DNA from: Burkholderia pseudomultivorans
GTDB taxonomy: Bacteria > Pseudomonadota > Gammaproteobacteria > Burkholderiales > Burkholderiaceae
Direction: 5' to 3'
DNA length: 64,000 nucleotides
NCBI RefSeq assembly: GCF_902499075.1
Contig: NZ_CABVPP010000015.1
Span: 1-64,000 of the forward strand
Shown here: piece after piece, positions 19,156 to 28,880 of the stretch
Layout of the letters: each line of letters opens with the position of its first letter
How positions within the stretch are numbered: the first letter of the stretch is position 1
Translations under genes and position numbers: made by a program
Notes under the pieces: model-generated
What the model was told of the DNA's origin: nothing
The model's input: only the letters and a program-made list of their open reading frames with translations
Database searches by the model: none

Positions 19156-19911
19156 ATGCTCGCTCGATTGTCCGCCACCGACCGTTTCGCGCTGATCCAG
19201 GGCGCGCGCGACTATTCCCCGACGCTGATGGCGATCCTGTCGTGGGGGCTCGTCACCGGCATCGCGATGAGCCAGTCGGTGATGACGCTCGGGCAGGCGA
19301 GCGCGATGTCGCTGCTCGTCTACGCGGGCTCGTCGCAGCTCGCGGTGCTGCCGCTGCTCGCCGCGAAGCTGCCGATCTGGACCGTGCTGCTGACGGCCGC
19401 GATGGTCAATACGCGCTTCGTGATCTTCAGCGCCGGGCTCGCACCCCATTTTTCCTACCTGCCGCTGTGGCGGCGCCTCGCGATCGGCTATTTCAACGGC
19501 GACGTGATCTATCTGCTGTTCCAGAAGCAGGGCTTCGCGAACGGCCACGTGCCGGGCAAGGAAGCGTACTTCTGGGGGATGGCGCTCGCGAGCTGGGTGT
19601 CGTGGCAGGTGTCGTCGCTGGCCGGGATCCTGCTCGCGAGCTTCTTCCCCGCGAGCTGGGGGCTCGAACTGGCCGGCACGCTCGCGCTGATCCCGATCAT
19701 GGTGTCGGCGGTCGCGAACCGCTCGACGCTCGCGGCCGTCGTGGTCGCCGGCATCGTGTCGCTGGTCGCGTTCGACCTGCCGTACCGGCTTGCGCTGCCG
19801 CTTGCGGTGCTCACCGCGCTCGCGGCCGGCTGCACGGCCGATTTCTTCGTCGAGCGGGCCGACTGGCGGCGCATCCGCACCGAAGCCGTGCGTGAAAAGG
19901 AGATCGAATGA
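19156..19911 (+). CDS. azlC: AzlC family branched-chain amino acid exporter, large subunit
   Basis: The 251-aa membrane protein has about six to eight hydrophobic helices and AzlC family motifs (DYSPTLMAILSWGLVTGIAM; YAGSSQLAVLPLLAA; NTRFVIFSAGL; YFNGDVIYLLFQKQG). With AzlD it forms an exporter for branched-chain amino acids and analogues (B. subtilis AzlCD confers 4-azaleucine resistance; E. coli YgaZH exports valine). ATG 19156 is preferred to the upstream GTG 19099 because the latter adds only Gly/Pro/Arg-rich residues. azlD overlaps its end by 4 bp. Confidence 0.93.
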   Translation: MLARLSATDRFALIQGARDYSPTLMAILSWGLVTGIAMSQSVMTLGQASAMSLLVYAGSSQLAVLPLLAAKLPIWTVLLTAAMVNTRFVIFSAGLAPHFSYLPLWRRLAIGYFNGDVIYLLFQKQGFANGHVPGKEAYFWGMALASWVSWQVSSLAGILLASFFPASWGLELAGTLALIPIMVSAVANRSTLAAVVVAGIVSLVAFDLPYRLALPLAVLTALAAGCTADFFVERADWRRIRTEAVREKEIE

Positions 19912-20231
19912 GCGCCGTGGAGATCTGGATCGTCATCATCGGGATGACGCTCGTCACGGCCGTCACGCGCGCGCTGTTCCTGATCGGCGGCGAGCGCACG
20001 GTGCTGCCCGAGCGCGCCCAGCGCGCGCTGCGCTATGCGCCCGCGGCGGCGCTGGTCGCCGTCGTGCTGCCGGACGTGCTCGAAACGCCGGCCGGGCTGT
20101 CGTTCGCGCTGTCCAACCATCCGTTCTATGCGGCGCTCGCCGGCTTCGGCTGGTTCATGTGGCGGCGCAGCATGCTCGGCACGATCGTCGTCGGCATGAT
20201 CGTGTTCACCGTGTTGCGGCTGGCTATCTGA
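19908..20231 (+). CDS. azlD: AzlD family branched-chain amino acid exporter, small subunit
   Basis: The 107-aa protein has four membrane segments and AzlD motifs (WIVIIGMTLVTAVTRALFLI; ALRYAPAAALVAVVLPDVL). The ATGA overlap with azlC is typical for obligate subunit pairs. The gene ends without a clear terminator about 280 bp ahead of pgk. Confidence 0.93.
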   Translation: MSAVEIWIVIIGMTLVTAVTRALFLIGGERTVLPERAQRALRYAPAAALVAVVLPDVLETPAGLSFALSNHPFYAALAGFGWFMWRRSMLGTIVVGMIVFTVLRLAI

Positions 20232-20371
20232 CGGGCCGGCGGCCGAGCCGGCCGTGCGCAGGCCGCCCGCGCGTCCGTGATGCTGCGATGCAATAACGAG
20301 CGTTTTCGCCCGCCGGATCCCAAATAGGCGGAATTCGCCGCGGCACGAGCCAGTGTGCCGGGTGGATCGGC

Positions 20372-20377
20372 TAGAAT
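20372..20377 (+). promoter_or_regulatory. Candidate -10 of the pgk promoter
   Basis: TAGAAT at 20372-20377 is a five-of-six -10 match, with a 134-bp leader to the pgk start. The -35 is not clear. Confidence 0.35.
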
Positions 20378-20511
20378 GCCCGTTCGAGATTTTTTACCCG
20401 TGCGCGTCATGCGAACCGCCAGCCACGGCCGCATCCGGCGCCCTTTCGCGGCAGCCCGCGCACGTCCAGCGTGAACCCCCTTTCCCCATCCACTACTTCA
20501 ATCTGTTCAAC

Positions 20512-21708
20512 ATGAGCCAAGTCAAGCGTCTTACCGACCTGATCGCCGCCGGCCAGCTCGCCGGCAAGCGGGTGTTCATCCGCGCCGACCTGAACGTCCC
20601 GCAGGACGATCACGGCAACATCACCGAGGACACGCGCGTGCGCGCGTCCGTGCCGGCCATCAAGGCGGCGCTCGATGCCGGCGCGGCCGTGATGGTCACG
20701 TCGCATCTCGGCCGTCCGACCGAAGGCGAGTTCAAGCCGGAAGACTCGCTCGCGCCAGTCGCCAAGCGCCTGTCGGAACTGCTCGGCCGCGATGTGCCGC
20801 TGATTGCGAACTGGGTCGAGAACGGCGTGAACGTCGCGCCGGGCCAGGTCGTGCTGCTCGAGAACTGCCGCGTGAACAAGGGCGAGAAGAAGAACTCGGA
20901 CGAGCTCGCGCAGAAGATGGCGAAGCTCTGCGACGTGTACGTGAATGACGCGTTCGGCACCGCGCACCGCGCGGAAGCGACCACCCACGGGATCGCGAAG
21001 TACGCGCCGGTCGCGTGCGCGGGCCCGCTGCTCGCGGCCGAGCTCGACGCGCTCGGCAAGGCGCTCGGCAACCCGGCGCGTCCGCTGGTGGCGATCGTCG
21101 CAGGCTCGAAGGTGTCGACCAAGCTGACGATCCTGAAGTCGCTGGCCGAGAAGGTCGACCAACTGATCGTCGGCGGCGGCATCGCGAACACGTTCATGCT
21201 CGCGGCCGGCCTGTCGATCGGCAAGTCGCTCGCGGAAGCCGATCTCGTCGCCGAGGCGAAGGCGATCATCGACGAAGCGCGCAAGCGCGGCGCGTCGGTG
21301 CCGATCCCGACCGACGTGGTCACCGCGAAGGAATTCTCGCCGACGGCCGCGGCCACGGTGAAGCAGGTCGCCGACATCGAAGCCGACGACATGATTCTCG
21401 ACATCGGCCCCGACACCGCGAAGGCGCTCGCGAGCCAGCTCGAGAAGGCCGGCACGATCGTGTGGAACGGTCCGGTCGGCGTGTTCGAGTTCGACCAGTT
21501 CGGCAACGGCACGAAGACGCTCGCCGAGGCGATCGCCAAGTCGTCCGCGTTCTCGATCGCGGGCGGCGGCGACACGCTGGCGGCCATTGCGAAGTACGGC
21601 ATCCACGACCAGGTCAGCTACATCTCGACGGGCGGCGGCGCCTTCCTCGAGTTCCTCGAGGGGAAGAAGCTGCCGGCGGTGGAAGTGCTGGAAACGCGGG
21701 CGGCCTGA
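20512..21708 (+). CDS. pgk: Phosphoglycerate kinase
   Basis: Pgk (398 aa) catalyses 1,3-bisphosphoglycerate + ADP to 3-phosphoglycerate + ATP. Motifs include [65 protein letters not shown] and the C-terminal nucleotide loop [13 protein letters not shown]. The frame is open upstream to 20353, but ATG 20512 gives the usual N-terminus [10 protein letters not shown]. It is followed by pyk and fbaA in the same direction, forming a lower/central glycolysis cluster. Confidence 0.98.
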   Translation: MSQVKRLTDLIAAGQLAGKRVFIRADLNVPQDDHGNITEDTRVRASVPAIKAALDAGAAVMVTSHLGRPTEGEFKPEDSLAPVAKRLSELLGRDVPLIANWVENGVNVAPGQVVLLENCRVNKGEKKNSDELAQKMAKLCDVYVNDAFGTAHRAEATTHGIAKYAPVACAGPLLAAELDALGKALGNPARPLVAIVAGSKVSTKLTILKSLAEKVDQLIVGGGIANTFMLAAGLSIGKSLAEADLVAEAKAIIDEARKRGASVPIPTDVVTAKEFSPTAAATVKQVADIEADDMILDIGPDTAKALASQLEKAGTIVWNGPVGVFEFDQFGNGTKTLAEAIAKSSAFSIAGGGDTLAAIAKYGIHDQVSYISTGGGAFLEFLEGKKLPAVEVLETRAA

Positions 21709-21992
21709 GCGTGGCGGCGCGCGCAGGGGTGACGAAGGCCGCGCGCTCCGCGAAAGCGGAGCCGGCGGCCGGCGCGGGCAAGCGCAAACGCGCACCCGCG
21801 CGGGCGAACACCGCCCCGCGCGCACCGGCGGCTGCCGGCGACGCGGCCGTGCCACACCACGAGATTCAGAACAAAGCGATGCCGGGCGCAAGCACCGGCA
21901 CGCCCCCCGGAGCGGCCGCCGCTGGGCCTGCCGCGTCCGGCTCTCGCAGCGTTTCACCCAGCGCACCCACCTTGATCCAGATGAGGAGTTTC

Positions 21993-23429
21993 ATGCAGCG
22001 CGCCACCAAGATAGTCGCCACGATCGGCCCGGCTTCCAGTTCGCCGGAGATTCTGCTGCAGATGATGCAGGCGGGCCTCGACGTCGTGCGTCTCAATTTT
22101 TCTCACGGCACGGCCGATGATCACCGCCAGCGCGCCGAGATGGTGCGCGAGGCCGCCCGCAAGGTCGGCCGCGAGATCGCGATCATGGCCGACCTCCAGG
22201 GGCCGAAGATTCGCGTCGGCAAGTTCGAGAACGGCAAGACCACGCTGACGCCGGGCCAGCCGTTCATCCTCGACGCGGGCTGCGAGCTGGGCAACGACGA
22301 TCGCGTCGGCCTCGACTACAAGGAACTGCCGCGCGACCTGAAGCCGGGCGACCTGCTGCTGCTGAACGACGGCCTGATCGTGCTGACCGTCGAGCGCGTG
22401 CTCGGCGACGAGATCCACACGATCGTCAAGGTCGGCGGCGAGCTGTCGAACAACAAGGGCATCAACCGCCAGGGCGGCGGGCTGTCGGCGCCCGCGCTGA
22501 CCGCGAAGGACATGGAGGACATCCGCACTGCGATGTCGCTCGGCGCGGATCTGGTCGCGGTGTCGTTCCCGAAGAACGCGACCGACATGGAAATGGCGCG
22601 CCAGCTCGCGAACATCGCGGGCGCGCCGTACGGCATCAAGCCGAAGATGATCGCGAAGATCGAGCGCGCGGAAGCGATTCCGGCGCTGCAAAGCATCCTG
22701 GACGCGTCCGACGGCATCATGGTCGCGCGCGGCGACCTCGCGGTGGAAGTCGGCAACGCGGCCGTGCCGGCGCTGCAGAAGCGGATGATCCGGATGGCGC
22801 GCGAATCGAACAAGCTCGTGATCACCGCGACGCAGATGATGGAATCGATGATCCACGCGCCGGTGCCGACCCGCGCGGAAGTGTCGGACGTCGCGAACGC
22901 GGTGCTCGACGGCACCGACGCGGTGATGCTGTCGGCCGAGACGGCCGCCGGCAAGTACCCGGTCGTCACGATCGAGACGATGGCGGCCGTGTGCGTCGAG
23001 GCGGAAAAATCGGAGCAGGTCGAGCTGGACAAGGATTTCCTCGACCGTACGTTCACGCGGATCGACCAGTCGATCGCGATGGGCGCGCTGTTTACCGCGT
23101 ACCACCTCGGCGCGAAGGCGATCGTCGCGCTGACCGAATCGGGCGCGACCGCGCTGTGGATGTCGCGCCACTACACGCACGTGCCGATCTTCGCGCTGAC
23201 GCCGCGCGTCGGCAGCGAGCGCACGATGGCGCTGTACCGCAACGTGACGCCGCTGCACGTCGACTTCAACAGCGACCGCGACTCGGCGCTGCAGGCGGCG
23301 CTCGAGATCGTCGTCAAGCAGGGCTACGTGCAGCACGGCGACATGGTCGTGCTGACGGTCGGCGAGCCGATGGGGCAGGCGGGCGGCACCAACACGCTGA
23401 AGATCGTGCGCGTCGGCGAGCACTATTGA
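21993..23429 (+). CDS. pyk: Pyruvate kinase
   Basis: Pyk (478 aa) makes pyruvate and ATP from phosphoenolpyruvate. Family segments are TKIVATIGPASSSPEILLQM, LNFSHG, IMADLQGPKIRVG, the active-site region IAKIERAEAIPAL ... GIMVARGDLAVEVG and TAGKYPVVTIETM. The start is set by the Shine-Dalgarno AGGAG at 21984-21988 with ATG 21993; ATG 21981 is also in frame but overlaps that site. The frame is open without stop back to GTG 21711, directly after pgk, and that 94-codon stretch reads Ala/Lys/Pro-rich. I treat it as leader. A strong terminator follows. Confidence 0.97.
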   Translation: MQRATKIVATIGPASSSPEILLQMMQAGLDVVRLNFSHGTADDHRQRAEMVREAARKVGREIAIMADLQGPKIRVGKFENGKTTLTPGQPFILDAGCELGNDDRVGLDYKELPRDLKPGDLLLLNDGLIVLTVERVLGDEIHTIVKVGGELSNNKGINRQGGGLSAPALTAKDMEDIRTAMSLGADLVAVSFPKNATDMEMARQLANIAGAPYGIKPKMIAKIERAEAIPALQSILDASDGIMVARGDLAVEVGNAAVPALQKRMIRMARESNKLVITATQMMESMIHAPVPTRAEVSDVANAVLDGTDAVMLSAETAAGKYPVVTIETMAAVCVEAEKSEQVELDKDFLDRTFTRIDQSIAMGALFTAYHLGAKAIVALTESGATALWMSRHYTHVPIFALTPRVGSERTMALYRNVTPLHVDFNSDRDSALQAALEIVVKQGYVQHGDMVVLTVGEPMGQAGGTNTLKIVRVGEHY

Positions 23430-23495
23430 GCGCCGGCCGGGCATTTGCCCGGCCCGGAGCGTCGGCCCGACTCGATCGGGCACCGTTTTTCGACG

Positions 23496-23534
23496 AAAGC
23501 CGCGCGGGGTGCGACGCCCCGCGCGGCTTTTTTT
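23496..23534 (+). terminator. Strong Rho-independent terminator after pyk
   Basis: Arms GCCGCGCGGGG and CCCCGCGCGGC with a short loop (TGCGA region) are followed by eight T. It closes the pgk-pyk unit ahead of fbaA. Confidence 0.93.
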
Positions 23535-23725
23535 CTTCTTTTTGCCCGGATTGTGCCGTGCGAACGTAACAAATTGCGAGCGAGCGCCGCCGGGCGGTCG
23601 GATTCCGGGGCGCTTCGCGATAAAATGCGGCTATTCGACGCTCAGCCGCGCCGCCCGCCCGAATTTGCCGGGCCGAGCCGCGCCGGCGTCAGGGCGCACC
23701 GGTTTTCATTCCAAGGAGTTCCACA

Positions 23726-24790
23726 ATGCCTCTCGTATCAATGCGTCAATTGCTGGACCACGCGGCAGAGCACGGTTACGGCTTGCCGGCCTTCAACGTG
23801 AACAACCTGGAGCAGGTCCAGGCGATCATGGCGGCGGCGGACCAGGTCGGCGCGCCCGTGATCATGCAGGCATCGGCCGGCGCGCGGAAGTATGCGGGCG
23901 AGCCGTTCCTGCGCCACCTGATCGAAGCGGCGGTCGAGTCGTATCCGCACATCCCGGTCGTGATGCACCAGGATCACGGCCAGTCGCCGGCGGTCTGCAT
24001 GGCCGCGATCCGCAGCGGCTTCACGAGCGTGATGATGGACGGTTCGCTGGAAGCCGACGGCAAGACGGTCGCCTCGTACGAATACAACGTCGACGTGTCG
24101 CGCAAGGTCGTCGAGATGGCGCACTCGATCGGCGTGACGGTCGAGGCCGAACTCGGCGTGCTCGGCTCGCTCGAGACGATGAAGGGCGACAAGGAAGACG
24201 GCCACGGCGCGGAAGGCACGATGACGCGCGAGCAGCTGCTGACCGATCCGGAGCAGGCCGCCGACTTCGTGAAGCTCACGCAGTGCGACGCGCTCGCGAT
24301 CGCGATCGGTACGTCGCACGGCGCGTACAAGTTCACCAAGAAGCCGACCGGCGACATCCTGTCGATCCAGCGCATCAAGGAAATCCACGCGCGCATTCCG
24401 AACACGCACCTCGTGATGCACGGTTCGTCGTCGGTGCCGCAGGAACTGCTGGCCGAGATCCGCGAATTCGGCGGCGACATGAAGGAAACCTACGGCGTGC
24501 CGGTCGAGGAAATCCAGGAAGGCATCAAGCACGGCGTGCGCAAGATCAACATCGACACCGACCTGCGTCTGGCGATCACCGGCGCGATCCGCCGCTACAT
24601 GTTCGAGAACCCGGGCAAGTTCGATCCGCGCGACTACCTGAAGCCCGCGCGCGAAGCGGCGAAGAAGGTTTGCGTCGACCGCTACCTCGCGTTCGGCTGC
24701 GAAGGCCAGGCCGCCAAGATCAAGCCGGTTGCGCTCGACAAGATCGCCGAGCAGTACAAGTCCGGCGCGCTCGCGCAGGTCGTGCGCTGA
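23726..24790 (+). CDS. fbaA: Fructose-bisphosphate aldolase class II (Calvin-cycle subtype)
   Basis: The 354-aa zinc aldolase interconverts fructose 1,6-bisphosphate with glyceraldehyde 3-phosphate and dihydroxyacetone phosphate. The zinc ligand motif [12 protein letters not shown] is at residues 75-85, then [21 protein letters not shown] and the second metal/phosphate motif [25 protein letters not shown] binds the substrate phosphate. The sequence is the CbbA-like subtype typical of Burkholderia and other betaproteobacteria. ATG 23726 has an AAGGAG Shine-Dalgarno 7 bp ahead. A TAAAAT -10 lies near 23621. Confidence 0.97.
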   Translation: MPLVSMRQLLDHAAEHGYGLPAFNVNNLEQVQAIMAAADQVGAPVIMQASAGARKYAGEPFLRHLIEAAVESYPHIPVVMHQDHGQSPAVCMAAIRSGFTSVMMDGSLEADGKTVASYEYNVDVSRKVVEMAHSIGVTVEAELGVLGSLETMKGDKEDGHGAEGTMTREQLLTDPEQAADFVKLTQCDALAIAIGTSHGAYKFTKKPTGDILSIQRIKEIHARIPNTHLVMHGSSSVPQELLAEIREFGGDMKETYGVPVEEIQEGIKHGVRKINIDTDLRLAITGAIRRYMFENPGKFDPRDYLKPAREAAKKVCVDRYLAFGCEGQAAKIKPVALDKIAEQYKSGALAQVVR

Positions 24791-24947
24791 GACTGTAGTA
24801 CGATTGCCGCGCCGCAAGGCAAAGGCAGGGCCGCCCGGCCGGGTATGATCCGGCCGCGGGCGGCCGCCCCGTCCGGCCAGCACGAGGGCCGGCCGGCAAC
24901 CCGCCGGGCGTCGCCGCCCGGCCGGTTCGCCGACGTATCGCAAGGCC

Positions 24948-24987
24948 GCCGTTCCCGCCTGCCGCGGGGAACGGCGTTTCCCTTTTT
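24948..24987 (+). terminator. Terminator-like hairpin immediately upstream of purC
   Basis: Arms GCCGTTCCC and GGGAACGGC enclose a GC-rich loop and are followed by GTTTCCCTTTTT. It lies 158 bp after fbaA and ends only 27 bp before the purC start. It can therefore serve either as the fbaA terminator or as an attenuator in the purC leader. Confidence 0.75.
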
Positions 24988-25014
24988 GTTTGGCTTCTTA
25001 TCTGCGAAAAGACG

Positions 25015-25905
25015 ATGTCTACCCTCTACGAATCCACGCTCCGCTCGCTGCCGCTCCTCGGTCGCGGCAAGGTCCGCGACAATTACGCGGTCGGCAACGA
25101 CAAGCTCCTGATCGTCACGACCGACCGCCTGTCGGCATTCGACGTGATCATGGGCGAGCCGATTCCGAACAAGGGCCGCGTGCTGAACCAGATGGCGAAC
25201 TTCTGGTTCGACAAGCTCGCGCACATCGTGCCGAACCACCTGACGGGCGACGCGCCGGAAGCGGTCGTCGCGGCCGACGAGGTCGAGCAGGTCAAGGGCC
25301 GCGGCGTGGTCGTCAAGCGCCTCGAGCCGATCATGATCGAAGCGGTCGTGCGCGGCTACCTGGCCGGCAGCGGCTGGAAGGAATACCAGGCGAGCGGCTC
25401 GGTGTGCGGCGTGAAGCTGCCCGAAGGCCTGCAGAACGCGCAGAAGCTGCCCGAGCCGATCTTCACGCCGGCCGCGAAGGCCGAGATGGGCGAGCACGAC
25501 GAGAACATCACGTTCGAGGAAACCGAGCGCCGCATCGGCACCGAGCTGGCCGCGACGATCCGCGACATCTCGATCAAGCTGTACAAGGAAGCGGCCGACT
25601 ACGCGGCGACGCGCGGCATCATCATCGCCGACACCAAGTTCGAGTTCGGCCTCGACAACCACGGCAAGCTGTACCTGATGGACGAAGTGCTGACCGCCGA
25701 TTCGTCGCGCTTCTGGCCGGCCGACCAGTATCAGGTCGGCACGAACCCGCCGTCGTTCGACAAGCAGTTCGTGCGCGACTGGCTCGAGGCGCAGCCGTGG
25801 GGCAAGACCGCGCCGGCGCCGGCGCTGCCGGCCGACGTCGTCGAGAAGACGGCCGCGAAGTACCAGGAAGCGCTCGAGCGCATCACCGGCCAGCCGCTCG
25901 CGTAA
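25015..25905 (+). CDS. purC: SAICAR synthetase (PurC)
   Basis: PurC (296 aa) joins CAIR and aspartate in step 8 of purine synthesis. Seen motifs are [71 protein letters not shown] and [17 protein letters not shown]. It is the yeast-like longer form usual in betaproteobacteria. It heads purC-purE-purK-tsaC; the gap to purE is 15 bp. Confidence 0.98.
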   Translation: MSTLYESTLRSLPLLGRGKVRDNYAVGNDKLLIVTTDRLSAFDVIMGEPIPNKGRVLNQMANFWFDKLAHIVPNHLTGDAPEAVVAADEVEQVKGRGVVVKRLEPIMIEAVVRGYLAGSGWKEYQASGSVCGVKLPEGLQNAQKLPEPIFTPAAKAEMGEHDENITFEETERRIGTELAATIRDISIKLYKEAADYAATRGIIIADTKFEFGLDNHGKLYLMDEVLTADSSRFWPADQYQVGTNPPSFDKQFVRDWLEAQPWGKTAPAPALPADVVEKTAAKYQEALERITGQPLA

Positions 25906-25920
25906 GCAAGGGACACGGAA

Positions 25921-26442
25921 ATGAGTGAAGTCCAGACCGCCCACACGCACGGTGCGCCGCTGGTCGGCGTGCTGATGGGTTCGAGTTCCGACTGGGACGT
26001 GATGAAGCATGCGGTCGCCATCCTGCAGGAATTCGGCGTGCCGTACGAAGCGAAGGTCGTATCCGCGCACCGGATGCCCGACGAGATGTTCGACTATGCG
26101 GAGAAGGCGCGCGAGCGCGGGCTGCGCGCGATCATCGCGGGCGCCGGCGGTGCCGCGCACCTGCCCGGCATGCTCGCCGCGAAGACCACGGTGCCCGTGC
26201 TCGGCGTGCCGGTCGCCAGCAAGTACCTGAAGGGCGTGGATTCGCTGCACTCGATCGTGCAGATGCCGAAGGGCGTGCCGGTCGCGACGTTCGCGATCGG
26301 CGAGGCCGGCGCTGCGAATGCCGCATTGTTCGCGGTGTCGATCCTGTCCGGCACCTCGGCCGACTACGCGAACCGCCTCGCCGCATTCCGCGTGCGCCAG
26401 AACGAAGCCGCGCACGCGATGGTGCTGCCGCCGCTCGAATGA
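25921..26442 (+). CDS. purE: N5-carboxyaminoimidazole ribonucleotide mutase (PurE)
   Basis: PurE (173 aa) rearranges N5-CAIR to CAIR. The class I motif [19 protein letters not shown] is near residue 18, followed by [10 protein letters not shown] and [15 protein letters not shown] and the [16 protein letters not shown] loop. It works on the product of PurK, encoded next. A GC-rich inverted repeat lies in the 90-bp gap before purK. Confidence 0.98.
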   Translation: MSEVQTAHTHGAPLVGVLMGSSSDWDVMKHAVAILQEFGVPYEAKVVSAHRMPDEMFDYAEKARERGLRAIIAGAGGAAHLPGMLAAKTTVPVLGVPVASKYLKGVDSLHSIVQMPKGVPVATFAIGEAGAANAALFAVSILSGTSADYANRLAAFRVRQNEAAHAMVLPPLE

Positions 26443-26532
26443 CGGGACGGCGCCCGGCCGCGCGTTGCGGCCGGCGCCGGCGTTCCCCACTGCGGCGGGG
26501 TTTCCCGCTCCCCGCCGCGCTCGACCACTGAC

Positions 26533-27729
26533 ATGACCGCAACTCCTGATTCCGTTTCCCCGATCCTGCCCGGCGCGTGGCTGGGCATGGTCGGCGGCGG
26601 CCAGCTCGGCCGCATGTTCTGCTTTGCCGCCCAGTCGATGGGCTATCGCGTCGCCGTGCTCGATCCCGATCCGGCCAGCCCCGCCGGCGCGGTCGCCGAT
26701 CGCCACCTGCGCGCCGCGTACGACGACGAAGCCGCGCTGGCCGAACTGGCCGAACTGTGCGACGCCGTGTCGACCGAGTTCGAGAACGTGCCGGCCGCGA
26801 GCCTCGATTTCCTCGCGCGCACGACCTTCGTCGCGCCGGCCGGCCGCTGCGTCGCGGTCGCGCAGGACCGGATCGCGGAGAAGCGCTTCATCGAGGCGTC
26901 GGGCGTGCCGGTCGCGCCGCACGTCGTGATCGAATCGGCGGCGGCGCTTGCCGCGCTCGACGATGCCGCGCTCGACGCGGTGCTGCCGGGGATCCTGAAG
27001 ACGGCGCGCCTCGGCTACGACGGCAAGGGCCAGGTGCGCGTGGCGAGCGCGCAGCAAGTGCGCGACGCGCACGCGTCGCTCGGCGGCGTGCCGTGCGTGC
27101 TCGAAAAGCGCCTGCCGCTGAAATACGAAGTGTCGGCGCTGATCGCGCGCGGCGCGGACGGCCGCTCGGCCGCGTTCCCGCTCGCGCAGAACGTGCACCA
27201 CAACGGCATTCTCGCGCTGACGGTCGTGCCGGCGCCGGCCGCCGACGCCGCGCGCGTCGAGGAAGCGCAGCGGGCGGCCGTGCGGATCGCCGATACGCTC
27301 GGCTATGTCGGCGTGCTGTGCGTCGAATTCTTCGTGCTCGAAGACGGCTCGTTCGTCGCGAACGAGATGGCGCCGCGTCCGCACAACTCCGGCCACTACA
27401 CGGTCGATGCGTGCGCGACGAGCCAGTTCGAGCAGCAGGTGCGCGCGATGACGCGCATGCCGCTCGGCAACCCGCGCCAGCATTCGCCGGCCGCGATGCT
27501 GAACATCCTCGGCGACGTGTGGTTCCCGGGCGGTGAGTCGGCCGAGGCCGTCACGCCGCCGTGGGACACGGTTGCCGCGATGCCGGCCGCGCACCTGCAC
27601 CTGTACGGCAAGGAAGAAGCGCGCGTCGGCCGCAAGATGGGTCACGTGAACTTCACGGCCGAGACGCGCGACGAGGCCGTCGCCGCGGCCACCGCGTGCG
27701 CGCAGCTGCTGCGCGTGCCGCTCGACTGA
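26533..27729 (+). CDS. purK: N5-carboxyaminoimidazole ribonucleotide synthase (PurK)
   Basis: PurK (398 aa) is an ATP-grasp enzyme that carboxylates AIR with bicarbonate. Motifs are [74 protein letters not shown] and [18 protein letters not shown]. It is slightly longer than the E. coli enzyme. The product feeds PurE. It ends 14 bp before tsaC. Confidence 0.97.
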   Translation: MTATPDSVSPILPGAWLGMVGGGQLGRMFCFAAQSMGYRVAVLDPDPASPAGAVADRHLRAAYDDEAALAELAELCDAVSTEFENVPAASLDFLARTTFVAPAGRCVAVAQDRIAEKRFIEASGVPVAPHVVIESAAALAALDDAALDAVLPGILKTARLGYDGKGQVRVASAQQVRDAHASLGGVPCVLEKRLPLKYEVSALIARGADGRSAAFPLAQNVHHNGILALTVVPAPAADAARVEEAQRAAVRIADTLGYVGVLCVEFFVLEDGSFVANEMAPRPHNSGHYTVDACATSQFEQQVRAMTRMPLGNPRQHSPAAMLNILGDVWFPGGESAEAVTPPWDTVAAMPAAHLHLYGKEEARVGRKMGHVNFTAETRDEAVAAATACAQLLRVPLD

Positions 27730-27743
27730 TACCGGGACTGCCG

Positions 27744-28772
27744 ATGTCCAACGATCTCCCGAACGCCGTGACGCCCGCGCAGATCGACGCGGCCGCCGCG
27801 CTGCTCGACGCGGGGCAGCTCGTCGCGTTCCCGACCGAAACCGTCTACGGGCTCGGCGGCGATGCGGCGAATCCCGAGGCCGTCGCACGCATCTATGCGG
27901 CGAAGGGGCGCCCCGCGAACCATCCGGTGATCGTGCATCTGCCGCCCGGCGGCGATCCGGGCTACTGGGTCGACGCACTGCCGGCCGACGCGCAGAAGCT
28001 GATCGACGCATTCTGGCCGGGCCCGCTGACGCTGATCCTGAAGCGCCATCCGCGCATTCCGGATGCGGTGAGCGGCGGGCAGGACTCGGTCGGGCTGCGC
28101 TGTCCGTCGCATCCGGTCGCGCAGGCGCTGCTGGCCGCATTCAGTGCACGGCGCGGCGGCCACGGCGGCGTCGCCGCACCGTCCGCGAACCGCTTCGGCC
28201 ATGTGAGCCCGACCACTGCGCAGCATGTGCGCGACGAATTCGGCGACACGGTGCACGTGCTCGACGGCGGCGCGTCGGAAGTCGGTATCGAGTCGACGAT
28301 CGTCGACTTGTCGCGCGGCTTTCCGGCGCTGCTGCGGCCCGGTCACGTGACGCCGCAGCAGATCGCCGACGTGCTCGGCCGTGCGCCGCGGCTGCCGGAC
28401 GGCAGCGACGCGACTGCGCCGCGCGCGTCGGGCACGCTGAAGGCGCACTACGCGCCGCGCACGCCGCTCGCGCTGCTGCCGTTCGACGCGCTCGAAACGC
28501 TGCTCGCAGTTGCTCAGGCCGATGGCGAGCGCGTCGCGCTGGTCGCGCGCGCATCGCGCGCGGGCCGCTGGGCGCAGGCCGACGGCGTGCATTTCGTCGC
28601 GGCGCCGGAAGATCCGCAGGCCTATGCGCGCGACCTGTACGGGATGCTGCGCACGCTCGACCGCGCGCAGGTCGCGCGCATCCTCGTCGAGAAGCTGCCC
28701 GAGACCGTCGAATGGATCGCGGTCAACGACCGGCTCGGTCGTGCGGCGGCGGCGTTCGAAGCGACCGAATGA
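27744..28772 (+). CDS. tsaC: L-threonylcarbamoyladenylate synthase (Sua5/TsaC)
   Basis: The 342-aa protein is the two-domain Sua5 form. The YrdC domain has FPTETVYGLGGDA, YAAKGRPANHPVIVHL, GPLTLILKRHP and SANRFGHVSPTTAQHV; the Sua5-specific C-terminal Rossmann domain begins after ASGTLKAHYAPRTPL. It makes the activated threonylcarbamoyl used for tRNA t6A at position 37. ATG 27744 follows purK by 14 bp, so a tRNA-modification gene rides in the purine operon; this linkage is common in betaproteobacteria. It is convergent with the GDSL gene across a terminator. Confidence 0.95.
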   Translation: MSNDLPNAVTPAQIDAAAALLDAGQLVAFPTETVYGLGGDAANPEAVARIYAAKGRPANHPVIVHLPPGGDPGYWVDALPADAQKLIDAFWPGPLTLILKRHPRIPDAVSGGQDSVGLRCPSHPVAQALLAAFSARRGGHGGVAAPSANRFGHVSPTTAQHVRDEFGDTVHVLDGGASEVGIESTIVDLSRGFPALLRPGHVTPQQIADVLGRAPRLPDGSDATAPRASGTLKAHYAPRTPLALLPFDALETLLAVAQADGERVALVARASRAGRWAQADGVHFVAAPEDPQAYARDLYGMLRTLDRAQVARILVEKLPETVEWIAVNDRLGRAAAAFEATE

Positions 28773-28824
28773 ACGCATGATGCCGACGCGGCGGTCCGGT
28801 TGCCGCGTCGGCTCGCCCCGAAAC

Positions 28825-28857
28825 GAAAAACGCCCGACCTGACCGGTCGGGCGTTTT
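28825..28857. terminator. Bidirectional terminator between tsaC and the GDSL esterase gene
   Basis: The stem GCCCGACC/GGTCGGGC is bordered by an A run on the left and a T run on the right, so it can stop transcription from both convergent genes. Confidence 0.88.
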
Positions 28858-28880
28858 CATTGGCGCGTATGGCCGGCGGC

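Noticed and set aside
26443-26532. GC-rich hairpin between purE and purK as a terminator
   Set aside because: There is no T-tract after it and the genes belong to one pathway, so it is more likely only a processing or stability structure.
24682-28140. A 1152-codon open frame on the minus strand across fbaA, purC, purE and purK
   Set aside because: High GC codon use leaves the antisense frame free of stops. Its translation is Arg/His/Asp-rich without domains, while the plus strand encodes well-known enzymes.
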